This document shows positions 1-8,595 of a stretch of 64,000 nucleotides of DNA, piece after piece (position 1 is the stretch's first letter; every line of letters starts with the position of its first letter). The position numbers and the translations under genes were made by a program. The DNA is from Flavobacterium alvei (lineage in GTDB: Bacteria; Bacteroidota; Bacteroidia; Flavobacteriales; Flavobacteriaceae), in contig NZ_PQVG01000002.1 of assembly GCF_002920895.1 (NCBI RefSeq), positions 310,001 through 374,000 of the forward strand, given 5' to 3'. The notes under the pieces are model-generated. The model made no database searches, was not told where the DNA came from, and was given only the letters and a program-made list of their open reading frames with translations.

Positions 1-1250
1 CAGATGACAGCCAAAGCATTATTACGGGTTCTAACAACTACAATAACACCTTAAATAACCAAGTTCAAAAACAAGCCCAAATACAAACCGATTATGTCCT
101 TCCGCTGGGAGAAGGAAGTCAATTTGAAGCCGGATATAAAGGAAATTTCGGTGACTTAAATAACGAATACTACGTTCTTGACGATCAAGGAGTAAGAATA
201 GAAAATTTGTCAAATACTTTAGAATATAAAGAATACATTAATGCACTTTATACTCAATATGGTTTCAAAAAAAATAAATTCTCTTATTTGTTTGGGTTGC
301 GTTGGGAAGACACTAATATCGAAGTAAACTTATTGGACACCAACGATTTCAATACTAAAAAATACAACAATTTTTTCCCAAGTGCCTTTGTTAGTTATGA
401 AATTTCAGATCAAAGCAACATTACCACAAGCTACAGCAAACGTTTGACTAGACCAAGAGGACGTTTTATGAATCCGGCAGTAAATTACTCTAGTAACGTT
501 AATATTTTTCAAGGAAATCCTGACTTAGATCCATCTTTAACAGATAAATTCGATTTTGGATTTATCAAACGTTGGGACAAAATAACTTTCAATACTTCGG
601 CCTATTTCGAAAACACAAAAGATGTTTTTAGCTTTGTGAGATCCCCTACAGGTGATGAAGTAAACGGAATTCCTGTTATTTTGAGCCGACCAATTAACTT
701 AGGTAGAGAACAAAAATATGGTTTTGAGTTTACATTGAATTACAGCCCATTCAAAATATGGAAAGTAAACAGTAATTTCAATTTATATAATGTTAAAACA
801 ACTGGTGAAAACAGCTATACAGATACACAAGGCAACCTTGTTGTTCAAAATCTTGATAACCAAGCTAATAATTGGTCTGCAAGAGTTAGTTCAAAACTAA
901 CTTTGCCATACAAAATTGACTGGCAATTGAATGCTAACTACAATGGAGCTCAAAAAACCGCACAAGGAAGAAGCTTGGATCAGTTTGGTATGAATACTGC
1001 TTTCAGCAAAGATCTAATGAAAGACAAAGCTACCATTGCTCTCAATGTTAGTGATATTTTCAACACTCGAAAAATGAGATCTTATACTGAGCTTGAAAAC
1101 CAAACTTCTTATGGCGAAATGCAGTTCCGTAAACGACAAATTAATTTATCATTCACCTACCGTTTTAACAAAGCAAAAGGAGAAAAAGATAAAAACGCCC
1201 AGCCTAAAAACGATGGCGGTGGAGATGGCGGTGGAGAATTCCCTGGATAA
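1..1250 (+). CDS. Outer-membrane beta-barrel / TonB-dependent receptor-like protein, C-terminal part
   Basis: The reading frame is open from base 3, so this is the last 415 residues of a longer gene that begins before the window. The sequence is a run of alternating strands with many aromatic and Asn residues, including YSKRLTRPRGRFMNP and GNPDLDPSLTDKFDFG, typical of the C-terminal barrel of the outer membrane beta-barrel family (OMP_b-brl_3) related to TonB-dependent receptors. The barrel closes with LSFTYRFN; a Lys-rich linker and an unusual Gly-rich tail (DGGGDGGGEFPG) follow, placed beyond the usual terminal barrel strand. The plug domain lies outside, so substrate cannot be guessed. A hairpin terminator follows directly. 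Confidence 0.85.
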   Translation, partial: DDSQSIITGSNNYNNTLNNQVQKQAQIQTDYVLPLGEGSQFEAGYKGNFGDLNNEYYVLDDQGVRIENLSNTLEYKEYINALYTQYGFKKNKFSYLFGLRWEDTNIEVNLLDTNDFNTKKYNNFFPSAFVSYEISDQSNITTSYSKRLTRPRGRFMNPAVNYSSNVNIFQGNPDLDPSLTDKFDFGFIKRWDKITFNTSAYFENTKDVFSFVRSPTGDEVNGIPVILSRPINLGREQKYGFEFTLNYSPFKIWKVNSNFNLYNVKTTGENSYTDTQGNLVVQNLDNQANNWSARVSSKLTLPYKIDWQLNANYNGAQKTAQGRSLDQFGMNTAFSKDLMKDKATIALNVSDIFNTRKMRSYTELENQTSYGEMQFRKRQINLSFTYRFNKAKGEKDKNAQPKNDGGGDGGGEFPG

Positions 1251-1273
1251 TTTTAAAGCCTATTCATTTCAAG

Positions 1274-1312
1274 AAATGACCTATGAAGTAAAATTTCATA
1301 GGTCATTTTTTT
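1274..1312 (+). terminator. Rho-independent terminator after the beta-barrel gene
   Basis: Fourteen-base arms (AAATGACCTATGAA at 1274-1287 and its complement at 1295-1308) enclose a 7-nt loop and run into a T tract. It lies 24 bases after the stop codon. Confidence 0.85.
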
Positions 1313-1364
1313 ATACCATAATTTCTAGTTCTTTTCAATATCTTTGAAACATAATTTCTAAAAA

Positions 1365-1571
1365 ATGAAAAACTCACAAATTTTAGTTCTGTTCCTAATT
1401 GGCGCAGTACTTACCATTACAGGCGCATTATTCAAAATCACAAACGAACCCAAAGATTGGACTACTTTCTTTCTAATCATAGGAATGACTTTTGAAGCTG
1501 TCGCCGCAATATTGATGTTGCTCAAATTATTCAAGAAAAAAAACAATACCGATTCGTTTCTGGATAGTTAA
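1365..1571 (+). CDS. Small two-helix membrane protein resembling the N-terminus of GldL
   Basis: This 68-residue protein has two hydrophobic segments (about residues 5-23 and 33-53) with a short polar turn and a basic tail (LFKKKNN). The first helix reads GAVLTITGALFKIT, which resembles the start of the gliding-motility/T9SS motor protein GldL (GALFKI followed by a second helix). GldL itself is about 200 residues with a long cytoplasmic domain, absent here, and no gldK, gldM or gldN gene is nearby. A role in the motor is therefore not supported. It is a stand-alone gene between two terminators. Confidence 0.7.
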   Translation: MKNSQILVLFLIGAVLTITGALFKITNEPKDWTTFFLIIGMTFEAVAAILMLLKLFKKKNNTDSFLDS

Positions 1572-1593
1572 TTGTCCATCCGAAAACTAAATA

Positions 1594-1629
1594 AAAAGGG
1601 CTACATTCATTATCGAATGTAGCCCTTTT
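1594..1629. terminator. Bidirectional terminator between the small membrane gene and amtB
   Basis: A perfect 15-base inverted repeat (AAAAGGGCTACATTC at 1594-1608, complement at 1615-1629) with a 6-nt loop. A-rich on one side and T-rich on the other, it can serve both converging genes. Confidence 0.9.
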
Positions 1630-1647
1630 ACAATTTATAAGTAATTT

Positions 1648-2883
1648 TTATCGTTGTTGTCTTGCTATTTCGCCGTGATGCGACAAATCTAATCCTAATT
1701 CTTGATCTTCTTCAGTAACTCTTACAGGAATAAATTTATTGATTATTTTAAACAATAATAAAGTAAAAAAGAAAGCATAACTGGTTGCAAATAGAATGGC
1801 TGCACATTCTTTAAACAACAACATAGCATCTCCTCCAAAAAACAATCCGTTCGGAATTGCCTCGTTTATAGCACTATTAGCAAAGAAACCCACACAAATG
1901 GTTCCAATAATTCCTCCCATTCCGTGAACCCCCCAAACATCAAGTGCATCATCCCAACCTTTCTTTTCTTTGAATTTTACCGCAGCAAAGCAACCAAAAG
2001 CAGCAATAATTCCAATGAGCGCCGCAGAATAAATATCAACAAATCCAGCAGCTGGAGTAATCGTTGCTAACCCAGCAACAGCCCCTGTCATTAATCCAAT
2101 AAAAGTAGGTTTCTTTTTTCCTGTATTCCATTCGATAAGTAACCAAGTAACAGCAGCAAAAGAAGCCGCAGTATCTGTATTCAAAAATGAAGAAATAGTA
2201 ATCGAATTCACTGCCAATTCACTTCCTGCATTAAATCCGTACCAACCAAACCATAGCAAAGCTGTACCAATAGCAACCAACGGAATATTATTGGGTTCGT
2301 GAGTAACTTGTCGGCGACCCACAAAATATACCGAAGCCAAAGCGGCAAATCCTGCAGTGGCATGGACAGTAATTCCTCCTGCAAAGTCAAAAACACCCCA
2401 TTCAGCCAATAATCCTCCACCCCAAACCATATGAACGAAAGGATAGTAAACAAATATTTGCCAAAAAATTAGAAATACCACATAGGATTTGAATGATACT
2501 CTATTGATAAATGCTCCAGTAATCAATGCTGGTGTAATAATGGCAAACATCATTTGATAAGCAATAAAAATATATTCTGGAAATCGTTTATCCGCCGAAT
2601 ACAAGGTCGAAGGAGTGATTCCGTGATAAAAAGCTTTATCTAGATTCCCGATTATTCCAAAAAAATCAGAACCTGAATCCATATTTCCGCTAAAACAAAG
2701 CGAATATCCAAAAGCAAACCAAAGTACCGTTCCTATACCCATAGAAACAAAACTTTGCATCATTATACTTAAAATGTTTTTATTACATCCTAATCCACCA
2801 TAGAAAAAAGCGAGTCCAGGCGTCATAAGCATCACCAAACTAGTGGCAAGAATCATAAAAGTGGTCAATCCTACGTCTAACAT
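1648..2883 (-). CDS. amtB: Ammonium transporter
   Basis: A 411-residue Amt/Rh channel protein with about eleven membrane helices. Visible hallmarks are DFAGGITVHATAG (the conserved Asp and first pore His), VWGVHGMGG (second pore His) and WFGWYGFN, which carries the conserved Trp/Phe of the external site. It conducts ammonium across the inner membrane when nitrogen is scarce. A glnK-type PII gene, often next to amtB, is absent here: the next gene upstream is the divergent rlmH. The protein starts directly in the first helix (MLDVGLTTFMILA), with no cleavable signal peptide evident. Confidence 0.95.
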   Translation of the reverse strand: MLDVGLTTFMILATSLVMLMTPGLAFFYGGLGCNKNILSIMMQSFVSMGIGTVLWFAFGYSLCFSGNMDSGSDFFGIIGNLDKAFYHGITPSTLYSADKRFPEYIFIAYQMMFAIITPALITGAFINRVSFKSYVVFLIFWQIFVYYPFVHMVWGGGLLAEWGVFDFAGGITVHATAGFAALASVYFVGRRQVTHEPNNIPLVAIGTALLWFGWYGFNAGSELAVNSITISSFLNTDTAASFAAVTWLLIEWNTGKKKPTFIGLMTGAVAGLATITPAAGFVDIYSAALIGIIAAFGCFAAVKFKEKKGWDDALDVWGVHGMGGIIGTICVGFFANSAINEAIPNGLFFGGDAMLLFKECAAILFATSYAFFFTLLLFKIINKFIPVRVTEEDQELGLDLSHHGEIARQQR

Positions 2884-3141
2884 AATTATTTTATTAATTT
2901 CGACACAAAATTAACTAATCCTTTCGCAATATCACTAATGTTTATTTTACAAATTTCATATAATTTGTTATGTTTAATTAATTATAATAGGTATCATGCC
3001 GTAAATTGCAATATTATTTTGGTCAACCCCCTAAAAAATAGGGGTGCAATCAAATAAAAACCGTTATTTATTCTGGTTTTAAATTAATACCACAAAATGA
3101 ACCTAAAAAAACAACTCAATATTATTTAATTCTCAATTTTA

Positions 3142-3149
3142 TACCTTTG
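3142..3149 (+). promoter_or_regulatory. Putative -7 promoter box of rlmH
   Basis: TACCTTTG matches the Bacteroidota -7 consensus TAnnTTTG and lies 22 bases before the rlmH start codon. No clear TTG -33 element is seen at the expected distance. The rest of the 288-base divergent region from 2884 is AT-rich, with no other recognisable feature. Confidence 0.5.
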
Positions 3150-3171
3150 TTTTATCAAAATGACATAAATT

Positions 3172-3645
3172 ATGAATATTAAACTCATCGCCATCGGCAA
3201 AACCGATAATAAAAATTTGCAAGCTTTGATTGATGAATATCAAAAACGATTGTCCTTTTATATCAAGTTTGATTTAGAAATAATTCCCGATATCAAGAAC
3301 GTAAAAAACTTGTCGGAAAGTCAGCAAAAAGAAAAGGAAGGCGAATTGATTTTGGCAAAAATAACACCAACTGACCAACTCATTTTATTAGACGAAAACG
3401 GAAAAACCTTTTCGAGCGTTGGATTTTCTGAGGAATTGCAGAAGAAAATGAATTCGGGCGTGAAGACCTTGGTTTTTGTAATTGGAGGGCCTTATGGTTT
3501 TTCGGAAACGGTTTATGCCAAAGCACAAGGCAAAATATCGCTTTCGCTAATGACATTCTCTCATCAAATGGTGCGTCTGTTTTTTATCGAACAATTGTAT
3601 CGTGGATTTACTATTTTGAAGAATGAACCGTATCATCATCAGTGA
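3172..3645 (+). CDS. rlmH: 23S rRNA (pseudouridine-1915-N3)-methyltransferase
   Basis: A 157-residue protein of normal length for the RlmH family, a knotted SPOUT methyltransferase that methylates pseudouridine 1915 of 23S rRNA on assembled ribosomes. Diagnostic features are LLDENGKTFSSVGF, the S-adenosylmethionine loop FVIGGPYGFSE, and the C-terminal SLSLMTFSHQMVRLFFIEQLYRG ending in NEPYHHQ, nearly identical to the family signature. It is a single-gene unit, divergent from amtB. Confidence 0.97.
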   Translation: MNIKLIAIGKTDNKNLQALIDEYQKRLSFYIKFDLEIIPDIKNVKNLSESQQKEKEGELILAKITPTDQLILLDENGKTFSSVGFSEELQKKMNSGVKTLVFVIGGPYGFSETVYAKAQGKISLSLMTFSHQMVRLFFIEQLYRGFTILKNEPYHHQ

Positions 3646-3744
3646 TTTTGGTTTAAAATATTTAACATACAATTAATTTAAAACCAAAAACAAAAGCATT
3701 AAATTCTTATATTTGATTCGTATTTAAAATTGAATTGTAAAAAC

Positions 3745-4377
3745 ATGAAATCAAAACTTTCACTATTAATTATTCTTCTAATCTCAAATATTTCATTCAG
3801 TCAAGACAAAAAAGAACTCTTCTATGATTATGATCTAACTGAAATTTCAAAAGAGAAATTTATAACTTTAAAAAACAAAGACAATTATGCTTTGTCTTAT
3901 GAAAACGAAAATTCAATAAAAACATATTTAGCAGAAATTAAAACGTCTGGAAAATTAAATTTTCATTTACTAGAAACTATTAAAAAATATCTTGTTGATC
4001 TGGATCCGAATACATCTTTTGCTCAAACAAATTTTATTGTGATTAATTATATTGACAATGACCCAAGCATCCATACTAAAGGTTATCAAGTGCCTTGGGA
4101 CGTTTTTACAAAGGACATTTCAAAATCCTTTAAAAAATCTGACAAAGTTACCCACTTTTATATCATAAATCCAGATGTAAAAGATTTGTTTTACTACCAC
4201 GGTGATAAAATTAACTGGAAAACAGATAAAGACCATTTTATAAAAGACAAATTTTTCCCTTTCAAATTAAATGGTGGTTTTTTAATAATAGATAAGGACG
4301 GAAATTATATTTCGTACAAAGGTGAATACTCTAAAAAAGATGTTTTAGAGAAATTGAAAGAAATGAAGGAAAAGTGA
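3745..4377 (+). CDS. Secreted protein of unknown function
   Basis: I start this 210-residue protein at the ATG at 3745, which gives a clean signal peptide (MKSKLSLLIILLISNISFSQ), rather than at an upstream TTG in frame. The mature part is Lys-rich and polar. The last 40 residues (GGFLIIDKDGNYISYKGEYSKKDVLEKL) look like the end of a thioredoxin-like fold, but there is no CxxC motif and I do not recognise the family. The gene ends 6 bases from the convergent lipoprotein gene. Confidence 0.75.
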   Translation: MKSKLSLLIILLISNISFSQDKKELFYDYDLTEISKEKFITLKNKDNYALSYENENSIKTYLAEIKTSGKLNFHLLETIKKYLVDLDPNTSFAQTNFIVINYIDNDPSIHTKGYQVPWDVFTKDISKSFKKSDKVTHFYIINPDVKDLFYYHGDKINWKTDKDHFIKDKFFPFKLNGGFLIIDKDGNYISYKGEYSKKDVLEKLKEMKEK

Positions 4378-4383
4378 ATTAAT

Positions 4384-5034
4384 TTAGTATATATATTCTT
4401 CATTGGTCAAATTCAAATCAGGGAAATACAATTTTAAACTTTGAATAAAAATTTTGTCTTGAATATAATTTCCAAAAGTTAAATCTTTTGAAAAACAAAA
4501 AAGATATTTATTTGGCTTTTCACTTGGTAAAGCGTTTAAATATTCTTGCAAATTGTCTTTTTTTACTAAAAGATTTTCCATAGAAAACCAATCAAAAACA
4601 TATATTTCGTTGTGTTTATTAAAGTAAACTATCACTCCATATTTTGGTTTTCCCATTTTATAATACACTTTCGTGAACGGCAAAAAAGCCATATTCTTGC
4701 CAATACTATCCGCATACGAATAATAATTCTCGGCTTTTTCATTTTTGTGAGCCACTTCTTCTCTCTTTTTTTGCTGCAATTTCATCACTTCGGGAATGAC
4801 CAATCGCAACGGCAATCGTTTGTCAATATTGAAAATCCAACTGGTCGAAATAATCTCGTTTTTCTTGTTGACTTCCGCTAAAGTGTCTTTGTCCTTGGTT
4901 CTAAAAAAAATATAAATCGGCGAATGATCTACAACATTAGAAACGACAGTAACATTCGATTTGGGCAATAAAATATCTTCTTTATTTCCGCAAGAAAACA
5001 CAACAAAAAGGAGTATTAAACTAAAATATTTCAT
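4384..5034 (-). CDS. Lipoprotein of unknown function, downstream of folP
   Basis: A 216-residue protein with a lipoprotein signal peptide (MKYFSLILLFVVFSC, lipobox cysteine at residue 15). The body has no motif I recognise; it contains a Lys/Glu-rich helix around residues 90-105. It starts 2 bases after the folP stop codon on the same strand, so the two are probably cotranscribed, although folate synthesis gives no obvious reason for an exported lipoprotein. Confidence 0.75.
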   Translation of the reverse strand: MKYFSLILLFVVFSCGNKEDILLPKSNVTVVSNVVDHSPIYIFFRTKDKDTLAEVNKKNEIISTSWIFNIDKRLPLRLVIPEVMKLQQKKREEVAHKNEKAENYYSYADSIGKNMAFLPFTKVYYKMGKPKYGVIVYFNKHNEIYVFDWFSMENLLVKKDNLQEYLNALPSEKPNKYLFCFSKDLTFGNYIQDKIFIQSLKLYFPDLNLTNEEYIY

Positions 5035-5036
5035 TT

Positions 5037-5861
5037 TTAGGAATTAATTTTATTAAAAATAGTCACGCATTCAACTGCTTCATTCACATCGTGAACTCGT
5101 AGAATTTTTGCCCCTTTGTTTAAAGCAATTGTATTGATTATTGTGGTTCCGTTTAAAGCTTCTTCGGGAGTTTGTTGAAACAAATTATAAATCATAGATT
5201 TTCTAGAAACACCCGATAGCAAAGGCAATTCTAACATTTTAAACAACTCTAATTGCTGCAAAACCTCATAATTTTGATCTAAAGTTTTGGCGAAACCAAA
5301 TCCAGGATCAACAATCAAATCGTTGATACCAAAACTTCTAGCAAGAGACACTTTTTCAGAAAAATAGAAAAGCATTTCCTTAACTATATTGCTATAACTT
5401 GTCATGGCTTGCATCGTTTGTGGCGTGCCTCGCATATGCATCATTATGTATGGAACATTGTATTTTGCAACAGTTTCCATCATCTTTTCGTCCAGATTTC
5501 CTGCCGAAATATCGTTAACAATTGCCGCACCGTTTTCGATACAAATTCGCGCCACTTCGCTTCTAAAAGTGTCAATCGAAATCAAAGTTTCGGGATAATA
5601 TTCCAAAATCAAATTAACGATGGGAACTATTCTTTGCAATTCTTCCTCTTCCGAAACAAATTCGGCGCTCGGCTTACTGGAATAGGCACCAATATCAATA
5701 AATGTTGCTCCATCGCTCAACATTTTCGCTACTTGCGACAGCATTTGACTTCCGTCTTTATACTTTCCTCCATCAAAAAAGGAATTTGGAGTCACGTTCA
5801 AAATCCCCATTACTTTAGGCGATGTCAAATCGATAAGTTGTCCTTTGCAGTTTATTGTCAT
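5037..5861 (-). CDS. folP: Dihydropteroate synthase
   Basis: A 274-residue TIM-barrel enzyme that joins p-aminobenzoate to the pterin diphosphate in folate synthesis. The N-terminus carries the pterin/pyrophosphate loop MGILNVTPNSFFDGGKY; IDIGAYSSKP, NDISAGNLD, MMHMRGTP, DPGFGFAKT and LSGVSRKSM follow in the usual order. The first loop reads SFFDGG where many bacterial enzymes have SFSDGG, a common variant in this phylum. It is divergent from the DUF1599 gene. Confidence 0.97.
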   Translation of the reverse strand: MTINCKGQLIDLTSPKVMGILNVTPNSFFDGGKYKDGSQMLSQVAKMLSDGATFIDIGAYSSKPSAEFVSEEEELQRIVPIVNLILEYYPETLISIDTFRSEVARICIENGAAIVNDISAGNLDEKMMETVAKYNVPYIMMHMRGTPQTMQAMTSYSNIVKEMLFYFSEKVSLARSFGINDLIVDPGFGFAKTLDQNYEVLQQLELFKMLELPLLSGVSRKSMIYNLFQQTPEEALNGTTIINTIALNKGAKILRVHDVNEAVECVTIFNKINS

Positions 5862-5911
5862 CTTAAATCAAATTTCGTTTGTCATCATTCTTAAAACAAA
5901 ATAATTATACT

Positions 5912-5919
5912 TATTTTTG
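5912..5919 (+). promoter_or_regulatory. Putative -7 promoter box of the DUF1599 gene
   Basis: TATTTTTG fits TAnnTTTG and lies 21 bases upstream of the start codon at 5941, in the short gap between divergent folP and this gene. Confidence 0.45.
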
Positions 5920-5939
5920 TGACAAATATACATCATTAA

Positions 5940-6479
5940 ATGAACATTACTTCACAACAATACGATAGCATAGTTGCCATTTGTCGCTCACTATTTATCA
6001 ATAAAATGAAAGATTATGGCAGTGCTTGGCGCATTTTAAGACTGCCTTCGCTAACAGACCAAATCTTTATCAAAGCCCAAAGAATTAGAAGTTTACAAGA
6101 AAACGAAGTTCGAAAAGTCGATGAAGACGAAACTGGAGAATTCATCGGAATCATTAATTATTCGATTATGGCATTGATTCAACTCGAATTGGGCGTTGTA
6201 GATCAACCCGATTTGAATGTAGAAGAGGCAACCGAATTGTATGATGCCAAAGTAAAATTGACCAAAGATTTGATGGAAGCCAAAAATCATGACTATGGCG
6301 AAGCTTGGCGCGAAATGCGTGTGAGTTCTTTAACCGATTTGATTTTGCAAAAACTACTTCGAGTGAAACAAATTGAAGACAATAAAGGAAAAACATTAGT
6401 TTCGGAAGGGATTGATGCTAATTATCAAGACATGATTAATTATGCTGTTTTTGCTTTGATTTTAAGTAATAAAGCTTAA
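5940..6479 (+). CDS. DUF1599 (Nmad1-like) protein with two copies of the domain
   Basis: A 179-residue soluble protein. The two halves are clearly related: residues about 20-95 contain KMKDYGSAWRILRLPSLTDQI and residues about 110-175 contain KNHDYGEAWREMRVSSLTDLI, each followed by an R/K-rich helix and a helix ending in INYxxxAL. DUF1599 has been named nucleotide-modification-associated domain 1, but no function is proven. Here it sits in what looks like a housekeeping setting: folP lies divergently upstream, and the DoxX protein and tpiA follow, an order I recall from other Bacteroidota genomes. Confidence 0.9.
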   Translation: MNITSQQYDSIVAICRSLFINKMKDYGSAWRILRLPSLTDQIFIKAQRIRSLQENEVRKVDEDETGEFIGIINYSIMALIQLELGVVDQPDLNVEEATELYDAKVKLTKDLMEAKNHDYGEAWREMRVSSLTDLILQKLLRVKQIEDNKGKTLVSEGIDANYQDMINYAVFALILSNKA

Positions 6480-6517
6480 AATAAGTAACCAATTTTTGTA
6501 AACAAATTATATAAAAA

Positions 6518-7618
6518 ATGAAAAATTTCATTGCACAATTTTCAAGACTTTTTGTTGGGATTTTATTCATTATTTCGGGCTTAATCAAACTCAATGACCC
6601 ACTAGGATTCTCCTATAAGCTGGACGAATATTTTAGCGAACCTGTATTTAACATGCCTTTTTTCGTACCTTACACGTTGGCAATTGCTTTGTTCTTAGTG
6701 ATTTTAGAAGTGGTTTTGGGAGTAATGCTTCTTTTGGGTTATAAATCAAAAACCACCATTTGGAGTTTGCTTTTATTGGTTATTTTATTCACGTTTTTGA
6801 CTTTTTATTCAGCCTATTTTGATGTCGTTAAAGACTGTGGTTGTTTTGGCGATGCTTTACATTTAACGCCTTGGCAATCCTTTTCAAAAGATTTAATTTT
6901 ATTATTTTTCATTCTAATATTGCTGTACAATCAAAAATATATTAAATCAATTTTTTCGAATAAAACTCAAAATATTTTGGTTATAGCAAGCATTGTTTTG
7001 TGTTCATTTATGGGATATTGGGTTTTAAATCATTTGCCATTAAAAGATTTTAGACCCTATAAAATAGGAACTAACATCCGAAAATCTATGGAAATTCCGG
7101 ACAATGCTCCAAAAAGTGTGGTTGAAATGATTTTTATTTATAAAGTGAATGGCGTTGACAAAGAATTTACCGAAAAAGATTTGATGTCTCTTCCGGCAGG
7201 AGCTGAATTTGTGGATAGAAAAGACAAAGTTATCGTTCAAGGCTACTTACCTCCTATTCACGATTTTAAATTAGATTTAAACGGCGAAGATCAAACCAAT
7301 ATGATTTTAGCTAAAGAAAAATCACTCCTGATTGTGGCTTATGACTTAGAAAAAGCAAATCCAGAAGGTTTGAAAAAAGTAAACGAATTGTATAAAAATG
7401 CTACTGCAAAAGGATATTATGTTGCATTACTAACAGGCTCTTCGGCTGATGTTATTGAAAATGTAAAAAAGAAATACAACTTTAGTTTTGATTGTCTCTT
7501 CTGTGATGCCACAGCCCTAAAAACAATCGAAAGAGCTAATCCAAGTTTTGTTATACTAAATTACGGAACTGTTACTCAAAAAGTTCACTACAATGACATC
7601 ACAGATTTGAACCTTTAA
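6518..7618 (+). CDS. BT_3928 family protein: DoxX-like membrane domain plus thioredoxin-like domain
   Basis: A 366-residue protein. The N-terminal 150 residues hold four membrane helices with the DoxX-type signature (FVGILFIISGLIKLNDPLGF) and a Cys pair in a loop (VKDCGCFGDALHLTPW). After one more helix near residue 155, the rest is periplasmic and ends in a thioredoxin-like domain whose LFCDATALKTIERANP stretch resembles the cis-Pro region. The Cys pair and the fold suggest a role in envelope redox or methylamine-utilisation-type maturation, but this is inference. It is cotranscribed with the DUF1599 gene (38-bp gap). Confidence 0.9.
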   Translation: MKNFIAQFSRLFVGILFIISGLIKLNDPLGFSYKLDEYFSEPVFNMPFFVPYTLAIALFLVILEVVLGVMLLLGYKSKTTIWSLLLLVILFTFLTFYSAYFDVVKDCGCFGDALHLTPWQSFSKDLILLFFILILLYNQKYIKSIFSNKTQNILVIASIVLCSFMGYWVLNHLPLKDFRPYKIGTNIRKSMEIPDNAPKSVVEMIFIYKVNGVDKEFTEKDLMSLPAGAEFVDRKDKVIVQGYLPPIHDFKLDLNGEDQTNMILAKEKSLLIVAYDLEKANPEGLKKVNELYKNATAKGYYVALLTGSSADVIENVKKKYNFSFDCLFCDATALKTIERANPSFVILNYGTVTQKVHYNDITDLNL

Positions 7619-7631
7619 TTTACAGTTAATT

Positions 7632-7904
7632 ATGAGTAGTCGAACAGAAAGAAGAAAGAAAAAATGGCTATACATTTTTGTGAGTTCTATTATTTTTGGA
7701 ATAGGATATTATTTTCTAAACGAGGTTTCAACTTGGTTTGAAGTTCCTTTGGGAGTCACATTTCATGTGATTTTTGGATGTACTTTAATGGCAATTTCTG
7801 GAATTTATATTGGCTATTCCATTAAAAAAATGTATTTTACTAAAAGAAAAAAAAGAAGTAAACGAATCTATTTAGAGGATACTAAAGATGAAAAATCGAA
7901 ATAA
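7632..7904 (+). CDS. Small membrane protein, unknown function
   Basis: A 90-residue protein with a basic N-terminus (SSRTERRKKKW), two membrane helices (about 14-30 and 42-64) and a strongly basic C-terminus (TKRKKRSKRIY). It follows the DoxX gene by 13 bases and probably belongs to the same transcript. I do not recognise a named family. Confidence 0.7.
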   Translation: MSSRTERRKKKWLYIFVSSIIFGIGYYFLNEVSTWFEVPLGVTFHVIFGCTLMAISGIYIGYSIKKMYFTKRKKRSKRIYLEDTKDEKSK

Positions 7905-8013
7905 AAACAATACTACTCATCTGTAATTGAATACACTAACAAATTACGAAATCGAAATAGTACAAATCCCTGAAATAATGCACTTTACCCTTCGTTATTC
8001 TATTTTTAAAATG

Positions 8014-8021
8014 TAACTTTG
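8014..8021 (+). promoter_or_regulatory. Putative -7 box of the tlpA-like gene
   Basis: TAACTTTG matches TAnnTTTG and lies 16 bases before the start codon at 8038. The preceding 109 bases hold no gene. Confidence 0.4.
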
Positions 8022-8037
8022 GGCAAAATTTTTAAAA

Positions 8038-8535
8038 ATGAATAAAATACTTCTATTAGTTTTTGCTGTAATTAGTTTTTCTTGTTCTCAAGCCCAAAAA
8101 AACTCCTTTTCGAAAGAAGCTCTATCTGAAACTTTACTAGCAACCGACGGAAAACAAGTCACTTTTAAAAATATTTTAAAAAACCACAAAGGCAAAACAC
8201 TTGTCATCGAAATTTGGGCATCTTGGTGTGGCGATTGTGTCAAAGCAATGCCAAAAATAAAAGAACTACAAACCAATAATCCAAACACAGCTTATGTTTT
8301 TATTTCAATGGATAAAACAGCTGATAAATGGAAAGAAGGAATTATAAAGCACGAACTCAAAGGCGAGCATTATATGGCTAATGACCAAATGAAAGGCGTG
8401 TTCGGAAAAGCCATCGACTTAGATTGGATTCCAAGATATATCATCATTGACAAAACTGGTAAAATTGTAATTTACAGAGCAATTGAAACCGATTTCGAAA
8501 AAATTAATGCCACTTTGAAAGAGTTGAATAAATAA
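8038..8535 (+). CDS. TlpA-family thioredoxin-like lipoprotein
   Basis: A 165-residue protein with a lipoprotein signal (MNKILLLVFAVISFSC) and a thioredoxin fold. The active site is WASWCGDCVKAMPKI around residues 59-73, and the cis-Pro loop is LDWIPRYIIIDKTGKI near residue 130. Such proteins reduce or isomerise disulfides in the periplasm or at the outer membrane. The redox partner is unknown; the DoxX/thioredoxin protein three genes upstream is a candidate only by proximity. Confidence 0.92.
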   Translation: MNKILLLVFAVISFSCSQAQKNSFSKEALSETLLATDGKQVTFKNILKNHKGKTLVIEIWASWCGDCVKAMPKIKELQTNNPNTAYVFISMDKTADKWKEGIIKHELKGEHYMANDQMKGVFGKAIDLDWIPRYIIIDKTGKIVIYRAIETDFEKINATLKELNK

Positions 8536-8595
8536 AAAACAATGTCAATTTCAAAACAATAAAAAACAAACAATAAACAATAAAACACAATTAAA

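Noticed and set aside
3645..3690. Imperfect inverted repeat TTTTGGTTTAAA / TTTAAAACCAAAA after rlmH
   Set aside because: Long loop, a bulge and no T tract in the rlmH direction; too weak to call a terminator.
5409..5894. 161-residue plus-strand frame within folP
   Set aside because: Shadow of the folP coding sequence; all folP motifs are on the minus strand.
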